From Chitinophaga jiangningensis (lineage in GTDB: Bacteria; Bacteroidota; Bacteroidia; Chitinophagales; Chitinophagaceae), in NCBI RefSeq assembly GCF_900142605.1, contig NZ_FRBL01000006.1, forward strand, positions 62,001 to 126,000: a DNA stretch of 64,000 bases, read 5' to 3'. Below, piece after piece: positions 1 to 8,304 of the stretch; the first letter of the stretch is position 1; each line of letters begins with the position of its first letter. The notes under the pieces were generated by a model that was not told where the DNA came from, did no database searches, and saw only the letters and a list, made by a program, of their open reading frames with translations. The translations under genes were made by a program, and so were the position numbers.

Positions 1-63
1 GCAGCTGAAGTAGCGCAACTCAACCATATACTGCCTGTTAACAAATACGAACAATTCAGGTAA
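1..63 (+). CDS. 3' end of an unidentified gene (partial)
   Basis: An open frame runs from the first base to a TAA at 61-63 and encodes the last 20 residues of a protein ending in NKYEQFR. The fragment is too short to assign to a family. It reads in the same direction as the DJ-1/PfpI gene about 50 bp downstream, so the two may be co-transcribed. It could also be a chance open frame. Confidence 0.4.
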   Translation, partial: AAEVAQLNHILPVNKYEQFR

Positions 64-112
64 CCAACATGCAGGCATATACGTTATATTGAGGTTCGTA
101 AACCCTCCCGTT

Positions 113-802
113 ATGCAGAAATTAAAAGTTGGAATGCTGCTGTTCCCAGGTGTTACCATTCTGGATTTTACCGGCCCGTATGAAGTGTTTGCCAAGGCAT
201 GGTGCTTCGAAGTGGTTACCATCGCCGAAACAACGGATCCAGTCATCGCCGAAGGTGGACTGCAGCTCCTTGCAAACACCACCATTGCCGACGCACCACA
301 ACTGGATGTGCTGTTTGTGCCGGGTGGCAGAGGAATAAACGATGTGTTGACGAACAACAACATAATCAGGTTCCTTCAAACGCAGGCTGCCGGCGCTCGT
401 TACTTTACTTCTGTATGCACCGGCGCACTGGTACTCGCGGCAGCGGGCCTGCTGGATGGCTACAAGGCTACCACACACTGGCGCTCCCTGGACCTGCTCC
501 GCATGTTCGATGTAGAAGTAGTACAGGAGCGTATTGTAAAGGACCGCAATCGTATAACGGGCGGAGGCGTAACAGCAGGCATTGATTTTGGACTGTTATT
601 TACCGCCATGATCGGTGGAGAGGAACTGGCCAAAGTAATTCAGCTGCAACTGGAATATAATCCACAACCACCGTTTCACGCAGGTTCACCAAAAACAGCG
701 GAACTGCCAGTGCTGCAACGAGCACGTGAACTCACCCAACAAATGTTCGAAGTGAGAAGAGGCATTATTAAGAAACTGCTGGAAACAAAGGTAAACTCCT
801 GA
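113..802 (+). CDS. DJ-1/PfpI family protein, isonitrile-hydratase-like
   Basis: A 229-residue cytoplasmic protein of the class I glutamine amidotransferase-like superfamily (DJ-1/ThiJ/PfpI). The nucleophile elbow is visible as SVCTGAL with Cys102, and the conserved acidic residue lies in GPYEVF near the N-terminus (Glu24). The LDFTGP segment and overall length resemble isonitrile hydratases and the amidotransferase-like half of GlxA regulators, but there is no AraC DNA-binding domain. An in-frame TTG at 89 would add eight residues; the ATG at 113 is preferred because the conserved beta strand KVGMLLFPG begins right after it. The substrate cannot be told from sequence; many relatives act in stress protection or nitrile/aldehyde chemistry. 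Confidence 0.85.
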   Translation: MQKLKVGMLLFPGVTILDFTGPYEVFAKAWCFEVVTIAETTDPVIAEGGLQLLANTTIADAPQLDVLFVPGGRGINDVLTNNNIIRFLQTQAAGARYFTSVCTGALVLAAAGLLDGYKATTHWRSLDLLRMFDVEVVQERIVKDRNRITGGGVTAGIDFGLLFTAMIGGEELAKVIQLQLEYNPQPPFHAGSPKTAELPVLQRARELTQQMFEVRRGIIKKLLETKVNS

Positions 803-1015
803 TGCAGGAATAAATTGCCGGTTAAGGATCATAAAAACAGATCGGAGCCGGCAAACAGCCACTCCTTCACTAAAACCACTGCGAAACTATTGCAGTGCAC
901 TGGTACGGCACGAAAAATAAGTCCTGAAATAGCAATACTATGGCTGTTTCCGTAAAGCGATGACGGCCATCATCAAACAATTCACCGATTAATCCTAACT
1001 TAAAAAAGTATTTAA

Positions 1016-1837
1016 ATGAAGCGCTACGCCGGAATCCTTATTGCATGTGTGATGGCTATGGTATTGGCCAATTGTGCCAGAAATCCATACAACGCTGCTA
1101 ATAAAACCTATAAGCGTCAGGCTAAAGTTTATGGTAGTTCTATTCGCCAGCAACCCGCCCAATACCGCGGTGCTGATGGATTAACCCCTCCATATTGGGT
1201 AGGCACCACCAATTTTAACCTGCGAAAGCCTAACCTGGTGATCATTCACCATACTGCACAGAATTCCTGCGAACAGACGCTTAAAACATTTACAATGGAA
1301 AGAACCCAGGTAAGCGCTCACTATGTGATCTGCCGCGATGGTATGATTCATCACATGCTGAACGACTACCTGCGCGCCTGGCACGGAGGCGTAGCCAAAT
1401 GGGGCAATATCACAGATATTAACTCCTCCTCCATAGGTATAGAACTGGACAATAACGGACAAGAACCATTTTCTGATAAACAAATAAATAGCCTGTTAGT
1501 ACTCCTGGATACCCTGAAAAATCGCTTTAACATCCCTGTTAACAACTTCGTTGGACACGGGGATATAGCCCCCGGAAGAAAAGTTGATCCCAGCGCATAC
1601 TTCCCCTGGCAACAGTTGGCCGAAAAAGGATTTGGCAGCTGGTTCGGTGATACCACCAATGCAGTGGTTCCCGGTGATTTCAACAACATCCAGGCACTCC
1701 GTATCATCGGATACGACGTGAAAGATACCACAGCTGCTATTGCCGCCTTTAAAAGACACTTCATCCCGCAGGATTCTACCACCGGCATGACAGACGCCAG
1801 CCGGAAAATTCTCTGGATGCTGCAAAGCAGGTATTAA
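1016..1837 (+). CDS. N-acetylmuramoyl-L-alanine amidase (Amidase_2), lipoprotein
   Basis: A 273-residue protein that should cleave the amide bond between MurNAc and L-Ala of peptidoglycan. The N-terminus is a lipoprotein signal with Cys20 in LANC, so it is probably anchored in the periplasm. The zinc-binding pattern of AmpD-type amidases is present: IIHHT (His78/His79), then GHGDIAPGRKVDP, where the second zinc His and the Asp ligand lie. The C-terminal about 90 residues, after the PWQQL segment, resemble the small helical peptidoglycan-binding tail of the AmiD/AmpD group. It stands alone and is followed by a clear terminator at 1898-1926. Role is probably cell-wall recycling or remodelling. 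Confidence 0.9.
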   Translation: MKRYAGILIACVMAMVLANCARNPYNAANKTYKRQAKVYGSSIRQQPAQYRGADGLTPPYWVGTTNFNLRKPNLVIIHHTAQNSCEQTLKTFTMERTQVSAHYVICRDGMIHHMLNDYLRAWHGGVAKWGNITDINSSSIGIELDNNGQEPFSDKQINSLLVLLDTLKNRFNIPVNNFVGHGDIAPGRKVDPSAYFPWQQLAEKGFGSWFGDTTNAVVPGDFNNIQALRIIGYDVKDTTAAIAAFKRHFIPQDSTTGMTDASRKILWMLQSRY

Positions 1838-1897
1838 TACCGCATTGCAAACCTTAACTATTTTTGGGGTTTACAATTGAATATTAGTTAAACACAG

Positions 1898-1926
1898 AAT
1901 CCCGGCTTCCGCCGGGATTATTTTTT
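1898..1926 (+). terminator. Rho-independent terminator after the amidase
   Basis: A perfect 9-bp stem (AATCCCGGC with GCCGGGATT) with a TTCC loop is followed by a run of Ts. It lies 60 bp after the amidase stop codon. Confidence 0.85.
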
Positions 1927-2061
1927 GTAATGTCCATTAAATATGCTATTTTAATAATAGGTAATAAGAAACGATACATACCAAAATCTGCATATTCCGC
2001 ACGGCTTGTAAAACTTGACAAATTGTAACGCTATATCTCCTTATCATTAATTCCACATGCC

Positions 2062-2445
2062 ATGAAAATGAGTATCAAATCCCTTATGCTGCTGGCTGTA
2101 CCAGCCCTGTTACTGCTATGCCTTTCGCCCCGGTCCCGCGCAGCCACCCTCGCCGGAAAACCCGCGTATGATACCTGCCTCACAAAAACGGACGTAGCAT
2201 ACGAGGTGCCCGACAGCCTCCGTAAAAAAATCAATGCGCTCATCGAAGATAAAATCGGCGGCGGCATCGATGAAAAAGGCATCGTCACCTGGGAAAACTC
2301 CCCCGATGCCCCCGAATATTACCAGGTCATCCTCCGGAAAACAAAACTGACCATCAAATACAAAGGCACTGTGTGCGTGGATAAACTGATCTGGGAAAAC
2401 ATACAAACCTGTGAGTCAGAAGTGAAAAAGATGCTGAACAAGTAA
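2062..2445 (+). CDS. Small exported protein of unknown function
   Basis: A 127-residue protein with a typical signal peptide: a Lys start, a Leu-rich core and a cleavage region near SRAATLA. The mature part is about 100 residues with Cys at the beginning (DTCLTK), in CVDKL and in QTCESE. I do not recognise a family. It stands between a terminator at 1898 and a shared terminator at 2459, so it is monocistronic. ATG at 2062 and 2068 are both possible starts. The function is unknown; location is probably periplasmic. Confidence 0.7.
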   Translation: MKMSIKSLMLLAVPALLLLCLSPRSRAATLAGKPAYDTCLTKTDVAYEVPDSLRKKINALIEDKIGGGIDEKGIVTWENSPDAPEYYQVILRKTKLTIKYKGTVCVDKLIWENIQTCESEVKKMLNK

Positions 2446-2458
2446 CCACAAAATAAAA

Positions 2459-2479
2459 GGGCGCCCGCAACAGGCGCCC
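2459..2479. terminator. Bidirectional terminator between convergent genes
   Basis: A GC-rich 7-bp stem (GGGCGCC / GGCGCCC) with a 7-nt loop, flanked by A-rich sequence on the left and CTTCGATTGTTT on the right. It lies between the small exported protein and the convergent GH105 gene. Confidence 0.7.
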
Positions 2480-2508
2480 CCTTCGATTGTTTCATACTAT
2501 AATCACGA

Positions 2509-3747
2509 TCACTTCTTCTTTGGTGGATTGGCAGCATGGTACCTCGCAACCTCAATACCAGCCTCAATTACAGGGCCGATGCCATGAAAATCATTTAACT
2601 CCGTAGGGCGGTTGTAATAAAACGTAATATCAGCAGAAGTATTCGTACCAATACATACATCCTTCAGCATACCATCTTCGGTAATCTTTTCCTTTACGAT
2701 CCCTTCCCAGGCTCTTTCTGCAATGGTAATATAACGCTTGTCCAGCCAGCCCTCATTTACCGCGCGCGCTATGCAATAGGCAAACATGGCGGTGGCAGAA
2801 GTCTCTGTATAGGAGTCCGTTTTGTCCAGCACCTGGTGGAAAATACCAGAGGCGGACTGATAAGGAGCCACTCCCAGTATCTGCCTGGTTAAGTCAGCCA
2901 GCACCGCAGCTCTGCCCGGATGATCCTTCGGCAGGAAATTCAGCAACTGTACCTTTGCCATCATCACCCAGCCGTTTGCACGACCCCAATGCGCCACACC
3001 CTGGCGTTTCAAATCCTCGTAGTAATAATGCACATACAGGCCCGCTTTTTCATCCCAGAGGTATTTCGAAAACTGTAATACCTGCTTCACCGCATCATCA
3101 TAATATTTCTTGTCGCCGGTGAGCTTGCCCATGCGCGCCAGAAACGGTACACTCATGTACAGGTCATCGCCCCAGATAGTCCACTGATAAGGATTAGGCC
3201 TGCAGAAAGTACCGTCAGGCAAACGCTCCTGTTTACTGAAAATATGATTGGCTGCATTGTCAATATACGTCTTGTACTCAGGGCGTTTTACCTGTTGATA
3301 CACATCTAAAACACTGGCTCCCATCGCCCCACAGTCATCCAGTACCCTGAAATTAATCAGCTGGTTGAAAGGAAAAGATGGATACTTTTTATTCTGTTGT
3401 TGTAATAATTCAAAAGGTTTGCTGTTGTCGAAGGCAAAGTCCAGGTGGCGTTTGGCGTAGTCACTGTACCTGCTGTCTTTCGTATATGCCGCCAGGTCCA
3501 TCATGGCAATGTTGGTCACCCCATTCGGATAATGCCAGTTACTGGTAGGATCTGAGACTTTCACCTTTACCCCCGCAGGAATATCCTTGCTGGAAGTATA
3601 AGTCTGGTTGTTGTCCCCAATAAATTTAAAGCCGGCATGGGCAATCAGGTGATCCGCCACCTTCCTTACGATGGCAATGTCACTCTCCTGCGCCAGGGCA
3701 AGGCTTCCCATACTCATGCCCAGGCAGAATAATGCTAGTTTTTTCAT
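2509..3747 (-). CDS. Glycoside hydrolase family 88/105, unsaturated rhamnogalacturonyl hydrolase-like
   Basis: A 412-residue exported enzyme with signal peptide MKKLALFCLG... ending at LALAQ (about residue 20). The body is the (alpha/alpha)6 barrel of PF07470. Characteristic stretches are DDCGAMGASVLDVY (137-150), WGDDLYMSVPFL (192-203) and HWGRANGW (254-261). GH105 enzymes hydrate the unsaturated uronic acid left at the non-reducing end after a pectate, rhamnogalacturonan or ulvan lyase has acted. The gene has its own promoter with a LacI-type palindrome at 3793-3812, which suggests sugar-responsive control. No lyase lies nearby. A GH88 specificity (unsaturated glucuronyl) cannot be excluded. 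Confidence 0.88.
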   Translation of the reverse strand: MKKLALFCLGMSMGSLALAQESDIAIVRKVADHLIAHAGFKFIGDNNQTYTSSKDIPAGVKVKVSDPTSNWHYPNGVTNIAMMDLAAYTKDSRYSDYAKRHLDFAFDNSKPFELLQQQNKKYPSFPFNQLINFRVLDDCGAMGASVLDVYQQVKRPEYKTYIDNAANHIFSKQERLPDGTFCRPNPYQWTIWGDDLYMSVPFLARMGKLTGDKKYYDDAVKQVLQFSKYLWDEKAGLYVHYYYEDLKRQGVAHWGRANGWVMMAKVQLLNFLPKDHPGRAAVLADLTRQILGVAPYQSASGIFHQVLDKTDSYTETSATAMFAYCIARAVNEGWLDKRYITIAERAWEGIVKEKITEDGMLKDVCIGTNTSADITFYYNRPTELNDFHGIGPVIEAGIEVARYHAANPPKKK

Positions 3748-3769
3748 AACAATTACGTGGATTATTAAC

Positions 3770-3800
3770 CGAAAGTAACCCCAGTTTTTGATTTATGCAA
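3770..3800 (-). promoter_or_regulatory. Promoter of the GH105 gene
   Basis: On the minus strand a TTG (-33 element, 3798-3800) is followed after 20 bp by TACTTTCG (3770-3777), one base off the Bacteroidota -7 consensus TAnnTTTG. The start codon is 22 bp downstream. The LacI-type palindrome overlaps the -33 element. Confidence 0.55.
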
Positions 3801-3812
3801 ACGATTGCATAA
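3793..3812. promoter_or_regulatory. LacI-family-type operator upstream of GH105
   Basis: A perfect inverted repeat, TTATGCAA - ACGA - TTGCATAA. The centre TGCAAACGATTGCA has the AACG-TT core typical of LacI/GalR operators. It overlaps the -33 TTG of the GH105 promoter, a position fit for repression. No LacI-family gene is in the window. Confidence 0.65.
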
Positions 3813-3923
3813 AATTATCATTTTCCAATAGTTTTATGCTTTAATTTGGAACCCGTGAAAACCAAAGGAAGTTTATAATTTCGTCAGGCTTAAGAAAGCC
3901 CTTATCCGTATAACCGGGAAACT

Positions 3924-4538
3924 ATGTATAGAGTATTATGTCTCCTGGCACTCAGCGCCACTATGGCCTGCCAGAATAACCAAAGTCATGAGGATGCGGA
4001 TCAGATAGCCGTAGCCGCACCGGCAGCCGCCCTCGACCTGAACGCTACACCTATGGCAGCCGCCATGGAATTACATGCGGACGTAGCCTGGAACAATGTA
4101 GAAGTATTTGATTTCGCAAATGCCAGGGTCAACAATAAACTACCGCTCTACGCTACACGTAGCCAGTTCCAGCAGGCATGGGGAGCGGCCGATAGCCTGT
4201 TTACTCCTGATTATAACGCCATCTGCGGCCAGCTGGATGAAGATTTTCAATATGCCTATACAGCAGGGTCACTGTTTGAAATCGGCCGCGACTCCGTAGT
4301 CTGCGATCAGTTTTACTTTCAGCCACAAACCCGCCTCACCAGCGGTAACATTACCCTGCATAATCGCATCACCTGGGAAGATGCCCGCAAGCTCTTCCCC
4401 ATGGCGGTACAACAGGCGGAAAATGAAGGGAAGTCCGATGTGATCCTGCTGAGGGAGTCCCCCAATGGTGACGCCGGGATCCTGCTTCATTTCCGCGAGG
4501 GTATGCTGAGCAGTATCAGTTATAACCTGCCCTGCTGA
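3924..4538 (+). CDS. Lipoprotein of unknown function
   Basis: A 204-residue protein with a lipoprotein signal ending at Cys16 (SATMAC), then a low-complexity linker rich in Ala, Asp and Gln. The folded part (about residues 65-204) has no motif I recognise; it contains Cys in NAICGQ, SVVCDQ and the C-terminal NLPC. It faces the lutC gene tail to tail with only 12 bp between stop codons. It is probably in the outer-membrane periplasmic leaflet; role unknown. Confidence 0.7.
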   Translation: MYRVLCLLALSATMACQNNQSHEDADQIAVAAPAAALDLNATPMAAAMELHADVAWNNVEVFDFANARVNNKLPLYATRSQFQQAWGAADSLFTPDYNAICGQLDEDFQYAYTAGSLFEIGRDSVVCDQFYFQPQTRLTSGNITLHNRITWEDARKLFPMAVQQAENEGKSDVILLRESPNGDAGILLHFREGMLSSISYNLPC

Positions 4539-4550
4539 CATCTTAGTTCA

Positions 4551-5138
4551 TTAAACCAGATACACACTCAGGCTCCTGGCTCCCTGTGCTCCATGCACCA
4601 GCACTGCCCCGATATCCGCGGTGGCAGAAGGCCCCATCATGAAGCAACCATAGGCGGTATCTTCCAGGTGTACCCGCATATAGGCATCATACATATCCGC
4701 TACCAGCTCCGTAGGTTTAAGTAATATAACCAGGTGCTGGGAGAGGAAACCCAGTGCATTCACCACCAGGTCTTCCTGGGTGAGCCATACCATCCCGTTT
4801 TCAGCCACCCCAAAGCCGGCGCGGATTACGCCCACATCCACATCCGCCAGCTCATGCGGATTCACAACTTTATGAATATCGCGATTGCCCTGCAGGTCAG
4901 GCGTAGCACTACAGATTACTTTAGCATCGGCATGCTCCTGCGCCAGCAGCGCCTGCGCCGCAGCCAGGTCAGCAGGTTTGTGCACAGTAGCACCGGCCTC
5001 TTTCAAACGCGCCTCAAAGGCAGGCAGCATCGCTGATATGGTTTTCTGAAAAACAGGAACAGCCGGGTAATCAACTTTTTCGGTCGGTAGATGATGGCGC
5101 ACAGCGTCCAGAATTTGTTCACGCGGGTTGAGAGTCAT
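4551..5138 (-). CDS. lutC: LutC, LUD-domain subunit of L-lactate oxidation complex
   Basis: A 195-residue LUD-domain protein (PF02589). Together with LutA and LutB it forms the cytoplasmic iron-sulfur enzyme that oxidises L-lactate to pyruvate (known from Bacillus LutABC / E. coli YkgEFG). The segment GVIRAGFGVAENGMVWLT followed by the C-terminal glycine/alanine-rich strand is typical. Last gene of the minus-strand series SDR-lutA-lutB-lutC, 24 bp after lutB. Confidence 0.88.
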   Translation of the reverse strand: MTLNPREQILDAVRHHLPTEKVDYPAVPVFQKTISAMLPAFEARLKEAGATVHKPADLAAAQALLAQEHADAKVICSATPDLQGNRDIHKVVNPHELADVDVGVIRAGFGVAENGMVWLTQEDLVVNALGFLSQHLVILLKPTELVADMYDAYMRVHLEDTAYGCFMMGPSATADIGAVLVHGAQGARSLSVYLV

Positions 5139-5162
5139 CTTATCAGTTTTTAAAGTGTACAG

Positions 5163-6572
5163 TTATTGTTGCGGTTCTTGGTCTTTGTCTGTTTGTTTAT
5201 ACTGTAAATACCACTCCCGGAACGTTTGCTTCGCGAAATGTGGTAACTCACGGTGACGCCCCCACGGATTTAATCCCCGGTTGTAGAGCAGGAAGTGTGG
5301 CGTCACCTTCATGGCGGCACTGGCGGCAGTTTCAGCGCCATGAAACAAGGTAGGGTGTTCAAATACCTTTCCCGCCGCACCAAAGGCCAGGCGGCGACTA
5401 ATCGGTAAATATTTTTTAGCAGCCATTACCTTTCTCCATTTCAGAATCTGGTCACTGATGTCAATCTTCACCGGGCATACCTCCGAGCAGGAACCACAAA
5501 GGGTACTATGGTAAGGCAACTCACTGTATTTTGATTCATCAAAAGTCGGATCCAGGATAATTCCTATCGGCCCTGAATAAGTAGCACCATAAGCCAGCCC
5601 GCCGCTGCGGCGGTATACAGGACAGGTATTCATGCAGGCACCACAACGGATACATTTCAGGCTATGCCAGAAGTCATCCAGTCCTAAACGCTTACTGCGA
5701 CCATTATCCGTGATAATGATATGCAGCTCTCCACCTTTCCGCGGCCCGCTGAAGTGAGAGGTGTACTGGGTGGCCAAAGTTCCCAGCGCACTGCGGGAGA
5801 GCAGCCGGATAAATACGCCCAGGTCACTCACCTTCGGCAATAACTTCTCTATACCAATACTGGCGATATGTACGGGTGGTACTGAAGCGCCTATATCTGC
5901 ATTGCCTTCATTGGTACATACTACAAATGTTCCTGTTTCAGCAATCGCGAAGTTGGCGCCCGTCATCCCGGCGCCTGCTTTCAGGAAGCGTTTGCGTGCA
6001 TCTGCCCGCATGGCTTCGTTCAGGTAATGCGGATCGGTATTATTGGGATCGGTGCCTATGGCCTTTGCAAATATCCCGGCAATATCCGCAGGGGTTTTAT
6101 GAATGGCCGGCATCACAATATGGCTGGGTGGCTGATTGTCCAGTTGCTGAATACGTTCCCCCAGGTCTGACTCCGTGACGGATATTCCCCTGTTTTCCAG
6201 GAAGGCGGTCATTCCGCATTCTTCCTGCAACATGGATTTGCTTTTAATAATCGCATCTATATTACGGGCAGATAATATCTCCCATACATGCTGGTTATGC
6301 TCTGCGGCATCTCTTGCCCAGTATACTTTTGCGCCTCGCTTAATGGCATTGGCTTCAAACATTTCCAGGTAATGGTCCAGGTGGGTGAGTGTATGCTCTT
6401 TGATAAGTGAGGCAATGGTACGCAGATCTTCCCATTCGGGAACTGCCCTGGCTGCAGCATCACGCTTCATGCGTGCCGCCCATAGGTTTTTGTCATGAAC
6501 CGGTTCATGAATATCATCCTGATCGATGAACGATGCCGCATTACCGGCTACGTCTACACGTTGTTTTGCCAT
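5163..6572 (-). CDS. lutB: LutB, iron-sulfur subunit of L-lactate oxidation complex
   Basis: A 469-residue protein with an N-terminal LUD domain (about residues 70-295) and a C-terminal pair of 4Fe-4S binding motifs: C307xxC310xxC313xxxC317P and C359xxC362xxxC366P. This is the standard LutB architecture and length. It transfers electrons in L-lactate oxidation; the dehydrogenase has no flavin domain of its own and depends on LutA and LutC. It lies 9 bp after lutA and 24 bp before lutC, consistent with one transcript. The substrate L-lactate is the product expected from deoxy-sugar (fucose, rhamnose) breakdown, which fits the fucosidases elsewhere in the window; that link is inference. Confidence 0.93.
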   Translation of the reverse strand: MAKQRVDVAGNAASFIDQDDIHEPVHDKNLWAARMKRDAAARAVPEWEDLRTIASLIKEHTLTHLDHYLEMFEANAIKRGAKVYWARDAAEHNQHVWEILSARNIDAIIKSKSMLQEECGMTAFLENRGISVTESDLGERIQQLDNQPPSHIVMPAIHKTPADIAGIFAKAIGTDPNNTDPHYLNEAMRADARKRFLKAGAGMTGANFAIAETGTFVVCTNEGNADIGASVPPVHIASIGIEKLLPKVSDLGVFIRLLSRSALGTLATQYTSHFSGPRKGGELHIIITDNGRSKRLGLDDFWHSLKCIRCGACMNTCPVYRRSGGLAYGATYSGPIGIILDPTFDESKYSELPYHSTLCGSCSEVCPVKIDISDQILKWRKVMAAKKYLPISRRLAFGAAGKVFEHPTLFHGAETAASAAMKVTPHFLLYNRGLNPWGRHRELPHFAKQTFREWYLQYKQTDKDQEPQQ

Positions 6573-6581
6573 ACACTTCCT

Positions 6582-7325
6582 TTAAAATGGTCCGCCATTT
6601 AATACCTGGGCAATGTGGATAAACTTCATATCAATTCCCGCTTTGCGGGCAATACCCTGCTGATGCATCAGGCACGACATATCCGGGGAAATCACATATT
6701 CCGCACGCTGCCGCTCATAGTCATGTACTTTGTCGAGGCCCATCCGCGCGCTCACCGCCTCATCTGTCACACAAAAGGTACCGCCAAATCCGCAGCATTC
6801 ATCCGGCCTGTCCAGCGGTACCAGCTCCAGTCCCTCTACCATTTTCAGGAGCGATTCACTTTTATTATAGTAAGGCGCCATATGCTCCGATGGCTGGGCT
6901 ATGTGCAAACCGCGGATAGCACTGCAGCTGTTATGCAGGCTGGCTTTATACCGGAAATAAGCCCAAGGAAAGGCTTCTACCTGGAGTATGTCGTGCAGAA
7001 ATTCTACCAGTTCATAAGTCCGCGTTCTTACTTCCGTTACCGCTGCTGTTTGGGGAATGGCATCCAGGTGGTGGCGTACATGCTTTACGCAGCTGCCTGC
7101 AGGCCCGATGATATATTCATACCCGCTGAAGTTTTCCACAAACAGGCGCTCCGCGGCGGCTGAATTCTCCTGATCGCCTTCGTTGGCCATTGGCTGCCCG
7201 CAGCATGTTTGATTGAGCGGATAGGCTACCTCCAGTCCAAATCGCTCCAACAGCTCATAGGTGGCTATACCCGCTTCAGGATAAATGGCATCGATGTAAC
7301 ATGGTATGAATAAAGCGACTTTCAT
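6582..7325 (-). CDS. lutA: LutA, CCG-domain Fe-S subunit of L-lactate oxidation complex
   Basis: A 247-residue protein with two cysteine-rich CCG domains (PF02754): TCCGQP with Cys41-Cys42 and ECCGFGG with Cys177-Cys178, plus GSCVKH and NSCSA Cys residues. It resembles the subunit of heterodisulfide reductase and GlpC and partners LutB. A longer in-frame start at 7412 would add 29 residues unlike the family; the ATG at 7325 begins MKVALFIPCY, the normal family N-terminus, so it is chosen. It is 9 bp upstream of lutB. Confidence 0.9.
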   Translation of the reverse strand: MKVALFIPCYIDAIYPEAGIATYELLERFGLEVAYPLNQTCCGQPMANEGDQENSAAAERLFVENFSGYEYIIGPAGSCVKHVRHHLDAIPQTAAVTEVRTRTYELVEFLHDILQVEAFPWAYFRYKASLHNSCSAIRGLHIAQPSEHMAPYYNKSESLLKMVEGLELVPLDRPDECCGFGGTFCVTDEAVSARMGLDKVHDYERQRAEYVISPDMSCLMHQQGIARKAGIDMKFIHIAQVLNGGPF

Positions 7326-7481
7326 GCGGGATGATTGGGTGATCTGCTTTTGTTTAACACCACAATAAACATTTTGTTGACGGCGTAGGGTTATAACCCC
7401 GACTAAAAGCAAAGGCTATAATGTAAGAGGGGACGATGCCGCAGGCACCGTCCCCTCCAATAAAAAATTTAAAAATTATAA

Positions 7482-8267
7482 TTACATCACGGGTGTTTTA
7501 CCTCCATCCACTGCGATGCTGGTACCTGTAATATACGCTGCTGCCGGCGATGCCAGGAAGGCCGCCAGTGCAGCCACTTCTTTAGGTTCGCCAAAGCGTT
7601 TCATCGGTATTTCGTTCAGCCATTCTTTAGAAACCGTTTCCGGGGTAACTTTCCGCTGTTTGGCCGAAGTTTCAAATAAGGCCGTGAGTCGCCCGGTAGA
7701 GGTGGACCCCGGTAACACATTGTTCACCGTCACACCATGCGGCGCTACTTCCGTAGCGAGGGTTTTGGCCCAGGATGCTACCGCCCACCGGATGGTATTG
7801 GATACCCCCAGATTTTTCAGCGGTGCCTTTACAGAAGTGCTGATAATATTGATGATGCGGCCATAACCGGCTTCGATCATACCTGGCACCAGCGCTTGCA
7901 CCAGTACCTGGTTGCAAAGCAGGTGTTGCTCAAAGGCATTGGCGAAAGCTTTCGTTTCCGCGTCTAATATAGGACCCGCGGCAGGGCCGCCGGTATTGTT
8001 TACCAGGATGTGAACAGGCGTAGTAGCAGCCAGATCATTGGCCACACTAATCACCTCATTGATATCGGAAAAGTCGGCAATTTCATACCTGTGCTTCTGG
8101 CCGGTACCATTATGAAGCTGTGCCAGCGCGGACTCCAGGCGTTCTTCATTACGGGCAAGCAGTATGCAGCTGGCACCCAGTAACGACAATTCAATAGCAG
8201 TAGCCAGGCCTATTCCCTGGGAACTGCCGCATATTAAAGCTGTTTTTCCCTTTAATGAAAGTTCCAT
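7482..8267 (-). CDS. Short-chain dehydrogenase/reductase family protein with substituted active-site Tyr and Lys
   Basis: A 261-residue Rossmann-fold protein. The NAD(P)-binding glycine motif is GSSQGIG (14-20) and NNTGG (90-94) is the canonical NNAG-like strand. The catalytic Ser is Ser143. Thirteen residues later, where Tyr belongs in YxxxK, the sequence is S156-N-T-I-R160, so both catalytic Tyr and Lys are replaced. The C-terminal TSIAVDGGKTPVM is normal for SDRs. Similar Ser/Arg variants form a known divergent SDR subgroup whose chemistry is poorly defined. It lies just upstream of lutABC on the same strand (156 bp gap), suggesting a linked catabolic role, for example a keto-deoxy-sugar acid dehydrogenase; this is inference. 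Confidence 0.85.
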   Translation of the reverse strand: MELSLKGKTALICGSSQGIGLATAIELSLLGASCILLARNEERLESALAQLHNGTGQKHRYEIADFSDINEVISVANDLAATTPVHILVNNTGGPAAGPILDAETKAFANAFEQHLLCNQVLVQALVPGMIEAGYGRIINIISTSVKAPLKNLGVSNTIRWAVASWAKTLATEVAPHGVTVNNVLPGSTSTGRLTALFETSAKQRKVTPETVSKEWLNEIPMKRFGEPKEVAALAAFLASPAAAYITGTSIAVDGGKTPVM

Positions 8268-8304
8268 ATATCCTGATATTTGTCGCTAATGTAACAATAT
8301 CTGC

